A stretch of DNA of 52,070 bases from Cyanobacteria bacterium RI_101 (GCA_016471375.1 WGLZ01000019.1:1-52070); one strand, 5' to 3'; shown: positions 11,857-21,063, counted from the first letter of the stretch. Made by a program: numbers and translations. The notes: generated by a model from the sequence alone, not told the origin.

Positions 11857-12582
11857 TTAAGAAACCAGGCTAGAGATGGCGGTCTTCATCTCCCGCACCG
11901 CTCGCTCTAAACCCACCAAAACGGCGCGACTGATAATGGTGTGGCCAATATTTAACTCTTCCATAGCGGGTAGTTGAGCAATGGGGCGAACATTCCAGTA
12001 GGTGAGTCCGTGGCCGGCGTTAACCCTTAGTCCTAAATCCCGAGCCAGTAAACAGCCTTGACGGAGGCTCTCCAGTTCCCGAGCCTGTTGGGCGGCGTCC
12101 GACGCGTCAGCGTATTTCCCAGTATGCAGTTCAATCCACTGAGCGCCGGATTGGGCCGCGGCTTGAATTTGCCCCTCCTCGGCGTCGATAAATAAACTGA
12201 CGGGAACGCCGGCGCTTTGGAGTTGAGCCACCAGAGGCTCCAGTTTATCTAAATGGCCCGCCACCGCTAGCCCCCCTTCGGTGGTGACTTCTTCCCGGCG
12301 CTCCGGCACCAGGGTCACATAATCCGGCTTCAACTCCAGAGCGATGGCCGTCATCTCCGGGGTAGCGGCCATTTCCAGATTCAGATGGGAGCGAACCGTT
12401 TGGCGCAGAAGACGGACGTCCCGGTCTTGAATATGGCGCCGGTCTTCCCGCAGGTGAACGGTAATACCGTCGGCGCCCCCCAGTTCCGCCAGAACCGCCG
12501 CGGCGACGGGGTCGGGTTCAACAGTTTGTCTTGCCTGACGGATAGTGGCCACATGGTCAATGTTGACGCCGAGGGTAATCAT
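11857..12582 (-). CDS. pdxJ: Pyridoxine 5'-phosphate synthase
   Basis: 241 residues from the ATG at 12582. The frame extends 10 codons upstream to 12612, but PdxJ proteins begin with [18 protein letters not shown], exactly as here. It condenses 1-deoxyxylulose 5-phosphate with aminoacetone phosphate to make pyridoxine phosphate. Visible signatures are [33 protein letters not shown] and [11 protein letters not shown]. The following gene on the same strand encodes nothing related. speA, an unrelated PLP enzyme, lies upstream. Confidence 0.96.
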   Translation of the reverse strand: MITLGVNIDHVATIRQARQTVEPDPVAAAVLAELGGADGITVHLREDRRHIQDRDVRLLRQTVRSHLNLEMAATPEMTAIALELKPDYVTLVPERREEVTTEGGLAVAGHLDKLEPLVAQLQSAGVPVSLFIDAEEGQIQAAAQSGAQWIELHTGKYADASDAAQQARELESLRQGCLLARDLGLRVNAGHGLTYWNVRPIAQLPAMEELNIGHTIISRAVLVGLERAVREMKTAISSLVS

Positions 12583-12698
12583 GGAAGGGCTTCTCTTGGA
12601 GCGGGAAGGCAATTTTATATTTATGCCTTTTTATAGTAGCGCCCTCCTTTCCCCTCCAGCCCCCGGCTCTAGGCCAGGGTTTAGGGAACATCGACTCT

Positions 12699-14699
12699 CT
12701 AACCCTTGAGGTAGGTGTATTGCAACAAACTGCGCTCGTAATTTTCCAGTAATAACTGGGCTTCCTCTAGCGTCATTCGTTCTTCCTCCAGCGCCGTTTC
12801 CGTGTAACAGCGGACGTTTTCCAGTAAATCCTCGGGGTCGTACTGGACGTAACTGAGCACTTCGGCGATGGTGTCCCCTTTAACTAAGTGTTCAATCTGA
12901 TAACCCTTGGGAGTCATTTGGATATGGACGACGTTAATATCCCCAAAAAGATTGTGTAAATTGCCCATGATCTCCTGATAGGCGCCCATCAGGAACATGC
13001 CGAGGTAATAGGGTTCAGCGGTGGGGGGCTGGTCGGGGTGTTGAATTTCCACCAGGGGATGCAATTCGAGGACGGATTTGACGTCTTTGAGGTCGATAAA
13101 GCGGTCGATTTTGCCGTCGCTGTCGCAGGTAATGTCGGCTAAAATGCCCCGTTGGGTGGGTTCTTGATCCAAACGATGGATGGGCATAATGGGAAAAAGT
13201 TGGTCAATGGCCCAGGAGTCCGGCGCCGATTGAAAGACGGACATATTGACGTAATAGATAGATGAGAGATTTAACTCCAAATCCTCTAAATCATCGGGGA
13301 CATAGTCCTGTTGGCGGCAGATGTCGAGAATTTTCTGGCAACAGGCCCAATAAAGTTGTTCGGCGCCAGCTCGTTCTTTGAGGGTTAAATAACCGAAGTT
13401 AAATAAACTGATGGCTTCTTCTTTAAATTGCACGGCGTCGTGGTAAGCCTCCTGATAGTTATCCACGGAAATGGTTTCCCAGGTTTCCCGGAGATTGCGC
13501 ACAATAAGATGTTCTTTCTCTTCAACTTTAGGCAACTGGGGGTTAATTTGATTGGTGGCTAAGACGTCGAAAATTAAGACCGATTGGTGGGAGGCGATGG
13601 CCCGACCGCTTTCGCTAATGAGGGTAGGGCAGGGAATTTGAGCGGCGTCGCAGGCTTCCTGCACCGCGGAAATGACGTCGTTGACGTAGTTCTGGATGTT
13701 GTAATTTTTGGAGGCGTAAAAATTGGTTTTGGAGCCGTCGTAATCGACGCCTAAACCGCCGCCCACGTCCAAATACTGCATCCCGGCGCCGAGTTTCTGG
13801 AGTTGGACATAGATTTGGCTGGCCTCCGTCATCGCTTCTTTGATCACGGAAATGGAGGAAATTTGGGAGCCGATGTGGAAATGAAGCAGTTGCAGACAGT
13901 CCAACATCTCCGCGTCTTTGAGTTGGTTCGTCACCCGCAACATTTCGGGAATGGTCAGACCGAACTTGGCCCGGTCGCCGGTGGAAACGCCCCAACGCCC
14001 CACCCCCTGGGTGCTGAGTTTAGCCCGGACGCCCAAAATCGGTTTAATGCCTAAATTCTGACTAATTTCAATGGCTAAAATAACCTCGGAAACCTGCTCC
14101 AGCACAATAATGGGACGATGCCCCAGGCGCCGGGCCAACAGCGCCGTTTCGATATATTCCCGGTCTTTGTAACCGTTGCAAATGAGAAGAGATTGGTTGT
14201 GCTCCGCTTCCGGGGAATCCGTGGGTTCCAGCATCGCCAGGGCGATCATTAACTCCGGCTTAGATCCCGCTTCCAGTCCGAAATAATAGGGCTTGCCGTA
14301 GCGCACCAGGGATTCCACAATATGGCGATGCTGGTTGCATTTTACGGGATAGACGCCCCGGTAATGGTTGGGGTAGTTGTAGCGGGCGATGCCCCTAGCA
14401 AAGGCGGCGTTGAGGCGATTAATCCGGTCGGCTAAAATATCGGAAAAGCGCACCAACAGGGGCAGACCGATATTGCGTTTTCGCAGTCCTTCCACTAATT
14501 CGTATAAATCCAACGACCCGCCGTGGTCGCCCTGGGGCGCGACGGTGACATGACCGGCGGCGTTGATGGAAAAGTAGGGGTCGCCCCAGCCTTCGATGCG
14601 GTAAAGATTTTCGCTGTCTTCAATAGTCCAGACCTTCGGCGGCGCTGGAACGAGGGCGGTTTGTTCGGAGGGGGGTTCGAGGACGGCTTGGAGTTCCAT
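12699..14699 (-). CDS. speA: Biosynthetic arginine decarboxylase
   Basis: 666 residues, the long SpeA type. The N-terminal alanine-racemase-like barrel has the PLP lysine K120 in RGVYPVKCNQHRHI; the phosphate-binding and substrate regions include LLHFHIGSQI and LDVGGGLGVDYDG. The active-site cysteine of the fold is probably C525 in ADITCDSDGKID. It makes agmatine, first step to putrescine. The ATG at 14699 is followed by a variable N-terminus, then WTIEDSENLYRIEGWG, the usual family start. The upstream 270 bp contains a pseudogene fragment, so the promoter region has been remodelled. Confidence 0.96.
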   Translation of the reverse strand: MELQAVLEPPSEQTALVPAPPKVWTIEDSENLYRIEGWGDPYFSINAAGHVTVAPQGDHGGSLDLYELVEGLRKRNIGLPLLVRFSDILADRINRLNAAFARGIARYNYPNHYRGVYPVKCNQHRHIVESLVRYGKPYYFGLEAGSKPELMIALAMLEPTDSPEAEHNQSLLICNGYKDREYIETALLARRLGHRPIIVLEQVSEVILAIEISQNLGIKPILGVRAKLSTQGVGRWGVSTGDRAKFGLTIPEMLRVTNQLKDAEMLDCLQLLHFHIGSQISSISVIKEAMTEASQIYVQLQKLGAGMQYLDVGGGLGVDYDGSKTNFYASKNYNIQNYVNDVISAVQEACDAAQIPCPTLISESGRAIASHQSVLIFDVLATNQINPQLPKVEEKEHLIVRNLRETWETISVDNYQEAYHDAVQFKEEAISLFNFGYLTLKERAGAEQLYWACCQKILDICRQQDYVPDDLEDLELNLSSIYYVNMSVFQSAPDSWAIDQLFPIMPIHRLDQEPTQRGILADITCDSDGKIDRFIDLKDVKSVLELHPLVEIQHPDQPPTAEPYYLGMFLMGAYQEIMGNLHNLFGDINVVHIQMTPKGYQIEHLVKGDTIAEVLSYVQYDPEDLLENVRCYTETALEEERMTLEEAQLLLENYERSLLQYTYLKG

Positions 14700-14778
14700 A
14701 GGTTAGGGATGGTTAAGAGAGCAAGGCGCTAGTTCGTTTCCCTCATCCCCCATCCCCTCCTCCCAGAGCGGGAGAAGG

Positions 14779-14912
14779 GGGGTCAGGAGTTTGCTCGGCT
14801 TAAAGCGGGGGAGTTTTGCAGGAGTTGCCAGAGAAGACGCTTGGCGACGGAGGGATAGGCTTTGCTGAGGACTTTAAATTCGGGATCGATCCAGTAAAAT
14901 TTAAGGGAGAGG
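14779..14912 (-). pseudogene. Mosaic remnant of the ABC1-kinase gene
   Basis: 14779-14834 matches 15427-15492 of the neighbouring ABC1-kinase gene, and 14833-14890 matches 15837-15895 of the same gene at high identity (for example GGATAGGCTTTGCTGAGGAC in both). About 345 bp present in the parent between these blocks is missing. A third, shorter match (CCAGTAAAATTTAAGGGA against parent sequence at 16438-16455) may follow. No frame is usable. This is either an internally deleted partial duplicate or the relic of a close paralogue. Confidence 0.75.
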
Positions 14913-14970
14913 GACTGGTTACGGCGCTCTGCCCCAAACGAAGCAAACTCAACGCCCCCCTATTTTAGCC

Positions 14971-15255
14971 ATGCCTCCCACCCTTGAAACCGACCTAAAG
15001 GAAATCTTCGCCAAGTTTGACCAGCGTTTTGACCGTCTGGAGCAACGCCTAGACGGGATGCAAAAAGACCTCACTGACGTAAAACTCTCCCAGGCTCAAA
15101 TCAGAGGGGACATCCAAACCCTAGACGAGAAGGTAAGCGGATTTGGGAAACGGCTTGAGAATCAGGAGTTTGTGAACCGCTCCATTTTTGCCGCAGTGAT
15201 TGTTACCATCTTGGCCGGGGCGGTCAAGTTTTTTGGATTCCTCCCCAACCCCTAG
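14971..15255 (+). CDS. Small coiled-coil protein with C-terminal membrane anchor
   Basis: 94 residues. Residues 5-65 are a charged heptad-rich helix (KFDQRFDRLEQRLDGMQKDL), followed by one hydrophobic segment (about 70-90, IFAAVIVTILAGAVKFFGF). This plan recurs in unnamed cyanobacterial proteins and phage hemolysin-XhlA-like proteins; no function is assigned. It lies between speA and the ABC1 kinase, convergent with the latter (21-bp gap), on the strand opposite both. Confidence 0.65.
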   Translation: MPPTLETDLKEIFAKFDQRFDRLEQRLDGMQKDLTDVKLSQAQIRGDIQTLDEKVSGFGKRLENQEFVNRSIFAAVIVTILAGAVKFFGFLPNP

Positions 15256-15276
15256 GCGCTGCTAGGGGATTGACCC

Positions 15277-17268
15277 TTAATGCTGTTTAAGCGCCAGCGC
15301 CGAATTGACGGAGTCCGACACCTCCCAGTCTAGGGCCCACTGGCGGATCAGTCGGGCCAGCGCCCGTTGTAGGAGACCTTCGGCGATCTGTTGCCCCATC
15401 TGTTGGGAGGTGGGGTTGGTTAAGAGTTGGGTCAGGAGGGGCAGGAGTTTACTCGGCTCAAAGCCGGGGGTACTTTGTAGGAGTTGCCAGAGGGTCTGGA
15501 GATGATCAGGCTCCTGGGGGGCGGGGGTTTTACCGTTGGTCTGGGGCGCCGTCAGGAATTGGAAGGGGTCTTTGAGGGTTTGCCCTAAATTCAACCAGGT
15601 TTGGCGCCCGAGTTGATCCAAGGCGTTGACCAGTTCCGTCACTAGGCGCTCCCGTAGGAATTGTCCCCGGTCGGAAAAGAGGAAATCGGTAGCCTGGGCT
15701 AACAGACGGTCAAAATCGTAGTCCGGGGAACTGCGGGCGTTCCGTAGCAGATTTTCCAGACGATTCCAGCGAAAACTGCCGTCTTTAAAGAGTAAATCCT
15801 TCAAAGAGGCCCGCAATTCCGGGGATTGATCCGTGAGGAGGCGCTTGGCGACGTAGGGATAGGCTTTGCTGAGGACTTTAAATTCGGGATCGATGCCGAT
15901 GGCGATACCCTCTAGGGTGACCATGGAGCGAATGATCAAGGCGTAGTAGGCCGGCACCCGGAAGGGAAACTCATACATCATGGCGGACATTTGGTCCGTG
16001 ATGCTCTTAAAGTTCAACTCCGCCACGCTGGCGCCGAGGGCGTTGCCAAAGACCTGATGGAGCGCCGGGACGATGGGGGTTAAATCGGTGTCGGGTTTGA
16101 GAAAGTCCAGTTTGACGTAATCCTGAGCCAGCGCCTCAAAGTCCCGATTGACCAGATGAACCACGGCTTCGATCAGCCCGTAGCGTTGGTAGGGTTTGAT
16201 GTCGCTCATCATGCCGAAGTCCAGATAAGCGAGGCGGCCGTCAGGCATGGCTAGTAAATTGCCGGGGTGGGGGTCGGCGTGGAAAAAGCCGTGCTCTAGC
16301 AGTTGCCGCAGGGAACACTGCACTCCCACTTCCACTAAATGGGTGGCGTCGATGCCCTGGGCTTGGATGGCTTTAATGTTGGTTAATTTCGTGCCCTCCA
16401 CCCATTCCATGGTGAGCACCCGGCGGCCGGTATAGCGCCAGTAAATTTTAGGGACGTAGATTTCCGGCAGGGCGCCGTAGAGTTGGTTAAATTTTTCGGC
16501 GTTGCGGCCTTCTTGAAAGTAGTTCATTTCCTCGAAGACCCGACCGGCCAGTTCGTCGGTGATGGCCACCAAATCGGAGCGGATGCGGGTGACGTTTTTC
16601 TGGGCCCAGAGGGAGAGGGAGCGCATGATATAGATGTCGAGGGTGATGCGCCGCACCAAATCGGGCCGTTGCACCTTCACCGCCACTTTTTCGCCGCTCT
16701 TCAGCGTCCCTTTATAAACCTGTCCCAGGGACGCCGCGGCGATGGGTTTTTCGGACAGTTCGGCGTAAATCTCCTCCGGCGACGCTCCCAGTTCTTCTTG
16801 GATAAATTGGAAGGCGACTTCGTTGGGAAAGGAGGGCAATTGATCCTGAAGGGTGGTCAATTCCTCTAAATACAAGGGCGGCACCAGATCCGGTCGAGTC
16901 GAGAGCGCCTGACCGATTTTGATGTAGGTCGGCCCCAGATCCGTCAGTAATTGCCGCAACTGGACGGCCCGGCGCCGGGAGACGTTGGGGTTCTGCCCCC
17001 GGATTTTGTCCCACCAAATCCCCAAAAAAAAGCCCAGCATGGGGAAGAGGATATTCAATAGGCGCCCCAAGACCTGGAAGGGCCGGCGCCGGTAACATTC
17101 GGTAATCCGCTCCGGGTCGTATTGCCAACTCTCGGGGAAGACGTCGCTGACGGGCCCCAGATCTTCGGCGTGGCCCAGGGAAAAGGGCGGCGCTGGGATT
17201 TCTTCCACTTCGGCGTCGAGGGTCAGGGTGGCGGGATCTGGGTTCGGCGGCAGGAGCGCTGGGGTCAT
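15277..17268 (-). CDS. ABC1/UbiB (AarF) family atypical kinase
   Basis: 663 residues. The UbiB-type N-terminal extension with the KxGQ motif (YIKIGQALSTRPDLVP) precedes a protein-kinase-like core: AVKVQRPDLV carries the ATP lysine, EMNYFQEGRNAEKF follows, FFHADPHPGNLLAM is the catalytic loop and YLDFGMMSDI the metal-binding motif. Family members act as ATPases in quinone or prenyl-lipid metabolism, including plastoquinone in cyanobacteria and plastids. The C-terminal 200 residues are variable and helical. The gene is parent to the mosaic fragment at 14779-14912. Confidence 0.93.
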   Translation of the reverse strand: MTPALLPPNPDPATLTLDAEVEEIPAPPFSLGHAEDLGPVSDVFPESWQYDPERITECYRRRPFQVLGRLLNILFPMLGFFLGIWWDKIRGQNPNVSRRRAVQLRQLLTDLGPTYIKIGQALSTRPDLVPPLYLEELTTLQDQLPSFPNEVAFQFIQEELGASPEEIYAELSEKPIAAASLGQVYKGTLKSGEKVAVKVQRPDLVRRITLDIYIMRSLSLWAQKNVTRIRSDLVAITDELAGRVFEEMNYFQEGRNAEKFNQLYGALPEIYVPKIYWRYTGRRVLTMEWVEGTKLTNIKAIQAQGIDATHLVEVGVQCSLRQLLEHGFFHADPHPGNLLAMPDGRLAYLDFGMMSDIKPYQRYGLIEAVVHLVNRDFEALAQDYVKLDFLKPDTDLTPIVPALHQVFGNALGASVAELNFKSITDQMSAMMYEFPFRVPAYYALIIRSMVTLEGIAIGIDPEFKVLSKAYPYVAKRLLTDQSPELRASLKDLLFKDGSFRWNRLENLLRNARSSPDYDFDRLLAQATDFLFSDRGQFLRERLVTELVNALDQLGRQTWLNLGQTLKDPFQFLTAPQTNGKTPAPQEPDHLQTLWQLLQSTPGFEPSKLLPLLTQLLTNPTSQQMGQQIAEGLLQRALARLIRQWALDWEVSDSVNSALALKQH

Positions 17269-17459
17269 GGCGGAGGGGCAGGAAGATTGTTAACGATTGT
17301 AACAAGTCTGAGGCAGGGGCGAGGTTCGGCGCTGGGGTTCGGTTCCCGGCGCTGGGGGGGTAGATTCTTAAAAAAATCTAAATTTGAGGTAATACACGAA
17401 AAGTTACGATGTAATTACGTATCAGGCGACGGAAAACCAACACCCAATAGGAAACAGCC

Positions 17460-18002
17460 ATGAGCTTTTGGAGATCAGTTGGCAAGGTAACACTGGCCAC
17501 CGCGAAGGTTACGGGTCAAGTTGCCTGGACAACAACGAAGGTCGCAACCAACGTTGCGGTCGTCACAACGGCGGTTGTCGCTAAGACAGTTTACGAAAAT
17601 CGCGAGGAAATTGCAGAGATCGCAGGAACTACGGCAGTATTAACGGGTAAGTTAGCTGTCGGCGCCGCTAAACTTACCGGCAAAGCGGTTGTCGCCGCGG
17701 TCGAAAATCCCGAAAAAGCGGCAGTAGTAACCGCCGCCGCTGTCGCAACTGGAGGACTGGCTTACGTAGCGGCTCCGGCCATTGGCGCCGTCGCCAGCGC
17801 CGCGGGGCTTGGAGCCGCAGGCGGAACCTTGAGCGGAGCGGCGGCTTCCTCTGCCGGGTTGGCAGCTCTCGGTGGAGGGAGTTTGGCCACCGGTGGTCTA
17901 GGCGTGGCTGGAGGATCGGCCTTGGTTGCCGGCGCTGGCGCTTTGGGCGGCGGAGCGATAGCCAGTGTTCTGGCCTCTGATGATAAGAAAGCGGTAGAAT
18001 AA
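17460..18002 (+). CDS. Glycine-zipper membrane-type protein, unknown function
   Basis: 180 residues. Residues 1-75 are Ala/Val/Thr-rich with regularly spaced lysines (AKVTGQVAWTTTKVATNVAV), suggesting amphipathic helices; 85-170 are a Gly/Ala-rich hydrophobic region with many GxxxG-type spacings (GLGAAGGTLSGAA, GGGSLATGGLGVAGG). No catalytic motif. It could insert into or oligomerise in a membrane. AGGAAACAG before the ATG is a plausible ribosome site. An AAA ATPase gene starts 91 bp downstream in the same orientation. GC content contrasts with that AT-rich partner, so the pairing may be positional only. Confidence 0.6.
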   Translation: MSFWRSVGKVTLATAKVTGQVAWTTTKVATNVAVVTTAVVAKTVYENREEIAEIAGTTAVLTGKLAVGAAKLTGKAVVAAVENPEKAAVVTAAAVATGGLAYVAAPAIGAVASAAGLGAAGGTLSGAAASSAGLAALGGGSLATGGLGVAGGSALVAGAGALGGGAIASVLASDDKKAVE

Positions 18003-18093
18003 CCCTTCTTGTCGGGGGCATTACAAAGGACTTTGATCTTTATTAAATCAGATCGTTTGCATCAAGTATTTCGTTTAACCATAGATAATAAGC

Positions 18094-19356
18094 ATGAACT
18101 TGCAAATGTGGCAAAAAACTAAAAATCCAGAAGAAGTTTTTACTCCAAGAGCTTCTGAGGTGAACGAATCGATGTATGTCAAGCGTCCAGATTTGGAAGC
18201 TGCATTAGAGAGAGGCTTGCGCAGTGGCATGCATCTACTAATTCATGGTGAGAGTGGAAGCGGTAAAACCTGGTTGTACAAAAGAGTTTTGAAATATTTA
18301 GATGTCGAAGTTTATATAGCAAATCTAGCGAATGCTTCTAGGCTTAAATCTATTAACGCTGAATTTTCAAATCTAGTAAATAGAGAGCAGCAACCTAGAC
18401 AAACTGCATATAGTGAAACGAAGAAAGCTGATCTTAATGCCGCATTTGCATCTACTGGTGTACAACACCAAGATCAATATGTTCTTGGTGAAATGGAGCC
18501 TTTCGAAGCTTGTTTAAGCCATATTCGTTCTTCGAGCGGTAAGAAAAAAGCTATTCTTGTACTTGACAATCTTGAGTCGATTATAGAAGATTTATCTTTG
18601 CTGAAGGAGTTGGCAGATATTATCACATTGCTAGACGATTCACGCTACGCATCATACAATGTGAGCCTTTTGATTGTTGGTGTTCCTGGTAGCTTGCGAG
18701 AGTACTATCAATCGATACCAAGTCTTTCTACTGTGGCAAATCGTATTAGAGAAATACCTGAAGTCTCAAGAATGACTTTACAAGAATGTAAAGATCTCAT
18801 TCATCAAGGGTTCATTACAGAACTTAAATATGATTCTAAAAATATGAATATGGTAATGTCTCATATTTCTTGGGTAACTGATAGACCACCCCAAAAAATA
18901 CACGAGTATTGTCTAGAACTTGCCTTTCTTGGAGAAAATAACGATAAGAGAATCAATCAAAATCTATTGGATGAAGCAGATAAGTTTTGGTTAAAACAAT
19001 CATTATCTGCAAATTATTCAGTCATAGAATCCATGATGAATGAACGTGATACTAAGGTTGGTAGACGAAACCAAACACTTTATTCACTTGGTTTAGTTGA
19101 GAGTGAAGAGTTTAAGTGGTCTGATATTGAAACAATTCTCAGAAGAGAGTTTCCAGATTCTACTAATGATCTTACTTTGAACCTTCGGCAAATATTAAGC
19201 TCCTTAGCAGTGGAAAAGAATCCGATCATCAAGCGTTCTCCTAAAGGTGATGCATACTGTTTCTTTGATCCGAAATACAGAATGTGTCTACGAGCAATGT
19301 TGAGAAAAAGTAATAGTGCTGATCAAGTTGAAAAAATACCTATATCTCATATTTAA
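18094..19356 (+). CDS. AAA/STAND-like ATPase with C-terminal winged-helix-like region
   Basis: 420 residues. After VKRPDLEAALERGL, typical of ORC/CDC6- and STAND-type ATPases, comes Walker A HGESGSGKT (52-59) and Walker B ILVLDN (154-159). The C-terminal part (from about 325, LYSLGLVESEEFKWSDIETIL) looks like a winged helix. No nuclease or protease domain is fused. Strongly A+T-rich relative to chromosome genes, a sign of acquisition. Upstream is the glycine-zipper gene, downstream a GGCGCY repeat and an Abi_2 gene, so a defence role is plausible but unproven. Confidence 0.75.
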   Translation: MNLQMWQKTKNPEEVFTPRASEVNESMYVKRPDLEAALERGLRSGMHLLIHGESGSGKTWLYKRVLKYLDVEVYIANLANASRLKSINAEFSNLVNREQQPRQTAYSETKKADLNAAFASTGVQHQDQYVLGEMEPFEACLSHIRSSSGKKKAILVLDNLESIIEDLSLLKELADIITLLDDSRYASYNVSLLIVGVPGSLREYYQSIPSLSTVANRIREIPEVSRMTLQECKDLIHQGFITELKYDSKNMNMVMSHISWVTDRPPQKIHEYCLELAFLGENNDKRINQNLLDEADKFWLKQSLSANYSVIESMMNERDTKVGRRNQTLYSLGLVESEEFKWSDIETILRREFPDSTNDLTLNLRQILSSLAVEKNPIIKRSPKGDAYCFFDPKYRMCLRAMLRKSNSADQVEKIPISHI

Positions 19357-19383
19357 ACAAGGGTATTAAAATTATGAGAAGGG

Positions 19384-19560
19384 TGCCGCCCCTAATCGGT
19401 GCTGTGCCGGGATTGACTCCCCCGAAAAACGGCGGTTTTTTATCCGGCGCCGGTTCTGAGTTGTGTTAAGCGGCGCCGAAGTTTGATGGTTTATCCGGCG
19501 CTCCATCATTATTGACTCATCCGCCAAGCGGAGCTAGAGTTTGAGCCTTTATCTGGCGCA
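19384..19560 (+). repeat. GGCGCY-based repeat, type A, copy 1
   Basis: Contains the type A series: CCCCTAATC, GGATTGACTCCCCCGAA, then GGCGCC-delimited blocks with GGTTCTGAGTTGTGTTAA, GTTTGATGGTTTATCC and CCATCATTATTGACTCATC. Separates the ATPase gene from Abi_2. Confidence 0.85.
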
Positions 19561-19593
19561 TATTTACCAGTTAGGTGGATTAACCCTCGGCTC

Positions 19594-20493
19594 CTATTCC
19601 CATATCGGCAGAGATATCCAGTCTTTTGGAAATCCCATCATTGATGCGTCAATTTCCGGATACTCCTTTAGCAGGTGTTCTAATCTCTCTTCCCAGTGTG
19701 AATCTTGAGAAATTTTTCTTAGGAGTCTTACAACCACAAAAGTTTGAGCAAAAAACTTATTATCTTCAGATATGTAAGCTTTGCATTCTTTTAGAATTTT
19801 AGGTTTAATGGTAAAAATGCGGTTCCAGAGTCGGGAATGATGGGCACACAAGTTTCTGAGATACGATAATGTATGCAACCATGATTCCAATATGCTGTAG
19901 TGAACCGAAAATAGAGAAGTAATCTCTTTTTTTAATTCTAGTTTAAGAAACTTATACACTAGTGATACCGTTCCTAACGAAAGCATCTCAAATATCATCC
20001 AACTTGGGGGAAGTTCTGGATCACCGTAATTTTTCTGGTAATGCTGAATAAATGTCTCTGACTTATTTTTTGAAATGTCTTTTTTAAGTTTTTCTAAGAA
20101 GGAATCATGGTTGAAACTTGTCTCAAAAAATTCTTTCCTCAAAAACCAGTGGGAACCATGATTAACGCTAGCAACATTTGAAATTGTTGCTTTTATAGCC
20201 ACTTCAATACGTTCAACAGCATCCATGATAAGTAGGCGTAGCTTTCGATCAAAAATGTATAGCTCCAAAATCTGATCAAAGCTGGTATCTGGTTTGAAAT
20301 GATGATTGCTAGCGTTCTTCTCACCGGACTGAAAGGGGATGCAGTAAGCAGAGAGCCTGTAGTAACCAATAAATCTCAGGTAGTGGCTTACTGCTTCTCG
20401 ATTACCAACATTAAGCCCTCTTGAAACTAGTAGATCAACCTGCTGCTCTACTGTTAAAGCTGGCTTACTAAATTTTACTTTGATTTCAGCCAC
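19594..20493 (-). CDS. Abi_2-family (AbiD/AbiF-like) HEPN abortive-infection protein
   Basis: About 299 residues from a GTG at 20493, preceded by AGGAT at good distance. The frame stays open to an ATG at 20595, but that stretch lies in a hairpin-rich relic and is not family-like. The family core begins KPALTVEQQVDLL and continues YLRFIGYYRLSAY, FDRKLRLLIMDAVERIEVAIK and PPSWMIFEMLSLG. The HEPN RNase signature is R-N-L-C-A-H in YLRNLCAHHSRLWNR. AbiD/AbiF-type proteins abort phage infection, probably by cutting RNA. It is the only accessory gene here on the minus strand. A+T-rich. Confidence 0.88.
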   Translation of the reverse strand: MAEIKVKFSKPALTVEQQVDLLVSRGLNVGNREAVSHYLRFIGYYRLSAYCIPFQSGEKNASNHHFKPDTSFDQILELYIFDRKLRLLIMDAVERIEVAIKATISNVASVNHGSHWFLRKEFFETSFNHDSFLEKLKKDISKNKSETFIQHYQKNYGDPELPPSWMIFEMLSLGTVSLVYKFLKLELKKEITSLFSVHYSILESWLHTLSYLRNLCAHHSRLWNRIFTIKPKILKECKAYISEDNKFFAQTFVVVRLLRKISQDSHWEERLEHLLKEYPEIDASMMGFPKDWISLPIWE

Positions 20494-20499
20494 CCAATA

Positions 20500-20710
20500 T
20501 CCTACGGATAAAGCTCTTAACGTAAATAAGTTAAAACCCGCTCGGTGCGCTTCAGGGAGAGGCGTAGCGGGTGTTGTTATCTCCATAATAGACACGACTC
20601 AAGATTTTGTCAACACCATGTTCGTGGTAGGGGCGTGGAACCCAGCACCCATCTAACCAGAGCTTGAAGTTCAGTTCGTTAGACTGACACGCTATCTGCA
20701 AGGAAGTAGC
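20500..20710. other. Hairpin-rich stretch, possible insertion-sequence relic
   Basis: Contains an imperfect hairpin with arms CCCGCT (20537-20542) and AGCGGG (20566-20571) and no credible gene. It resembles the structured 3' ends of IS200/IS605-type elements in cyanobacteria, but this is an impression, not a match. The long minus-strand frame here reads into the adjacent repeat and is not convincing as protein. Confidence 0.25.
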
Positions 20711-20935
20711 AAGAGCGCCGCTCTTGTCAGGCGCATTACGAGGACTTTTCACTTCGGCGCCGCCCCTAATCAGCGCAGTTCTGGGATTGACTCCCCCGAA
20801 CAACGGCGTTTTTTTATCCGGCGCCGGTTCTGAGTTGTCTTAACGGCGCCGGAGTTTGATGGTTTATCCGGCGCTCCATCATTATTGACTCATCTGCCAA
20901 GCGGCGCTGGAGTTTGAGCCTTTATCCGGCGCTGG
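20710..20935 (+). repeat. GGCGCY-based repeat, type A, copy 2
   Basis: The most complete type A copy. It has the leader AGCGCCGCTCTTGTC and ATTACGAGGACTTTT, then GGCGCY boxes at 20820, 20845, 20870, 20903 and 20928, spaced 25, 25, 33 and 25 bp. Precedes the DUF4258 module. Confidence 0.88.
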
Positions 20936-21063
20936 AGTGAAAACTATCAGCTTGACTCCATTTTTGTCTCGCTGATTCTTACTAGCCTGTGATAAGCTGA
21001 TTGAGAGACTAAACTGAAGTTAATTAGCCCTCTTAGCTCAGGTATAGATAAGATAATGTTGGT

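Noticed and set aside
20552-20803. 83-residue minus-strand open frame
   Set aside because: Spans the type A repeat leader and a hairpin relic; sequence is a by-product of the repeat.
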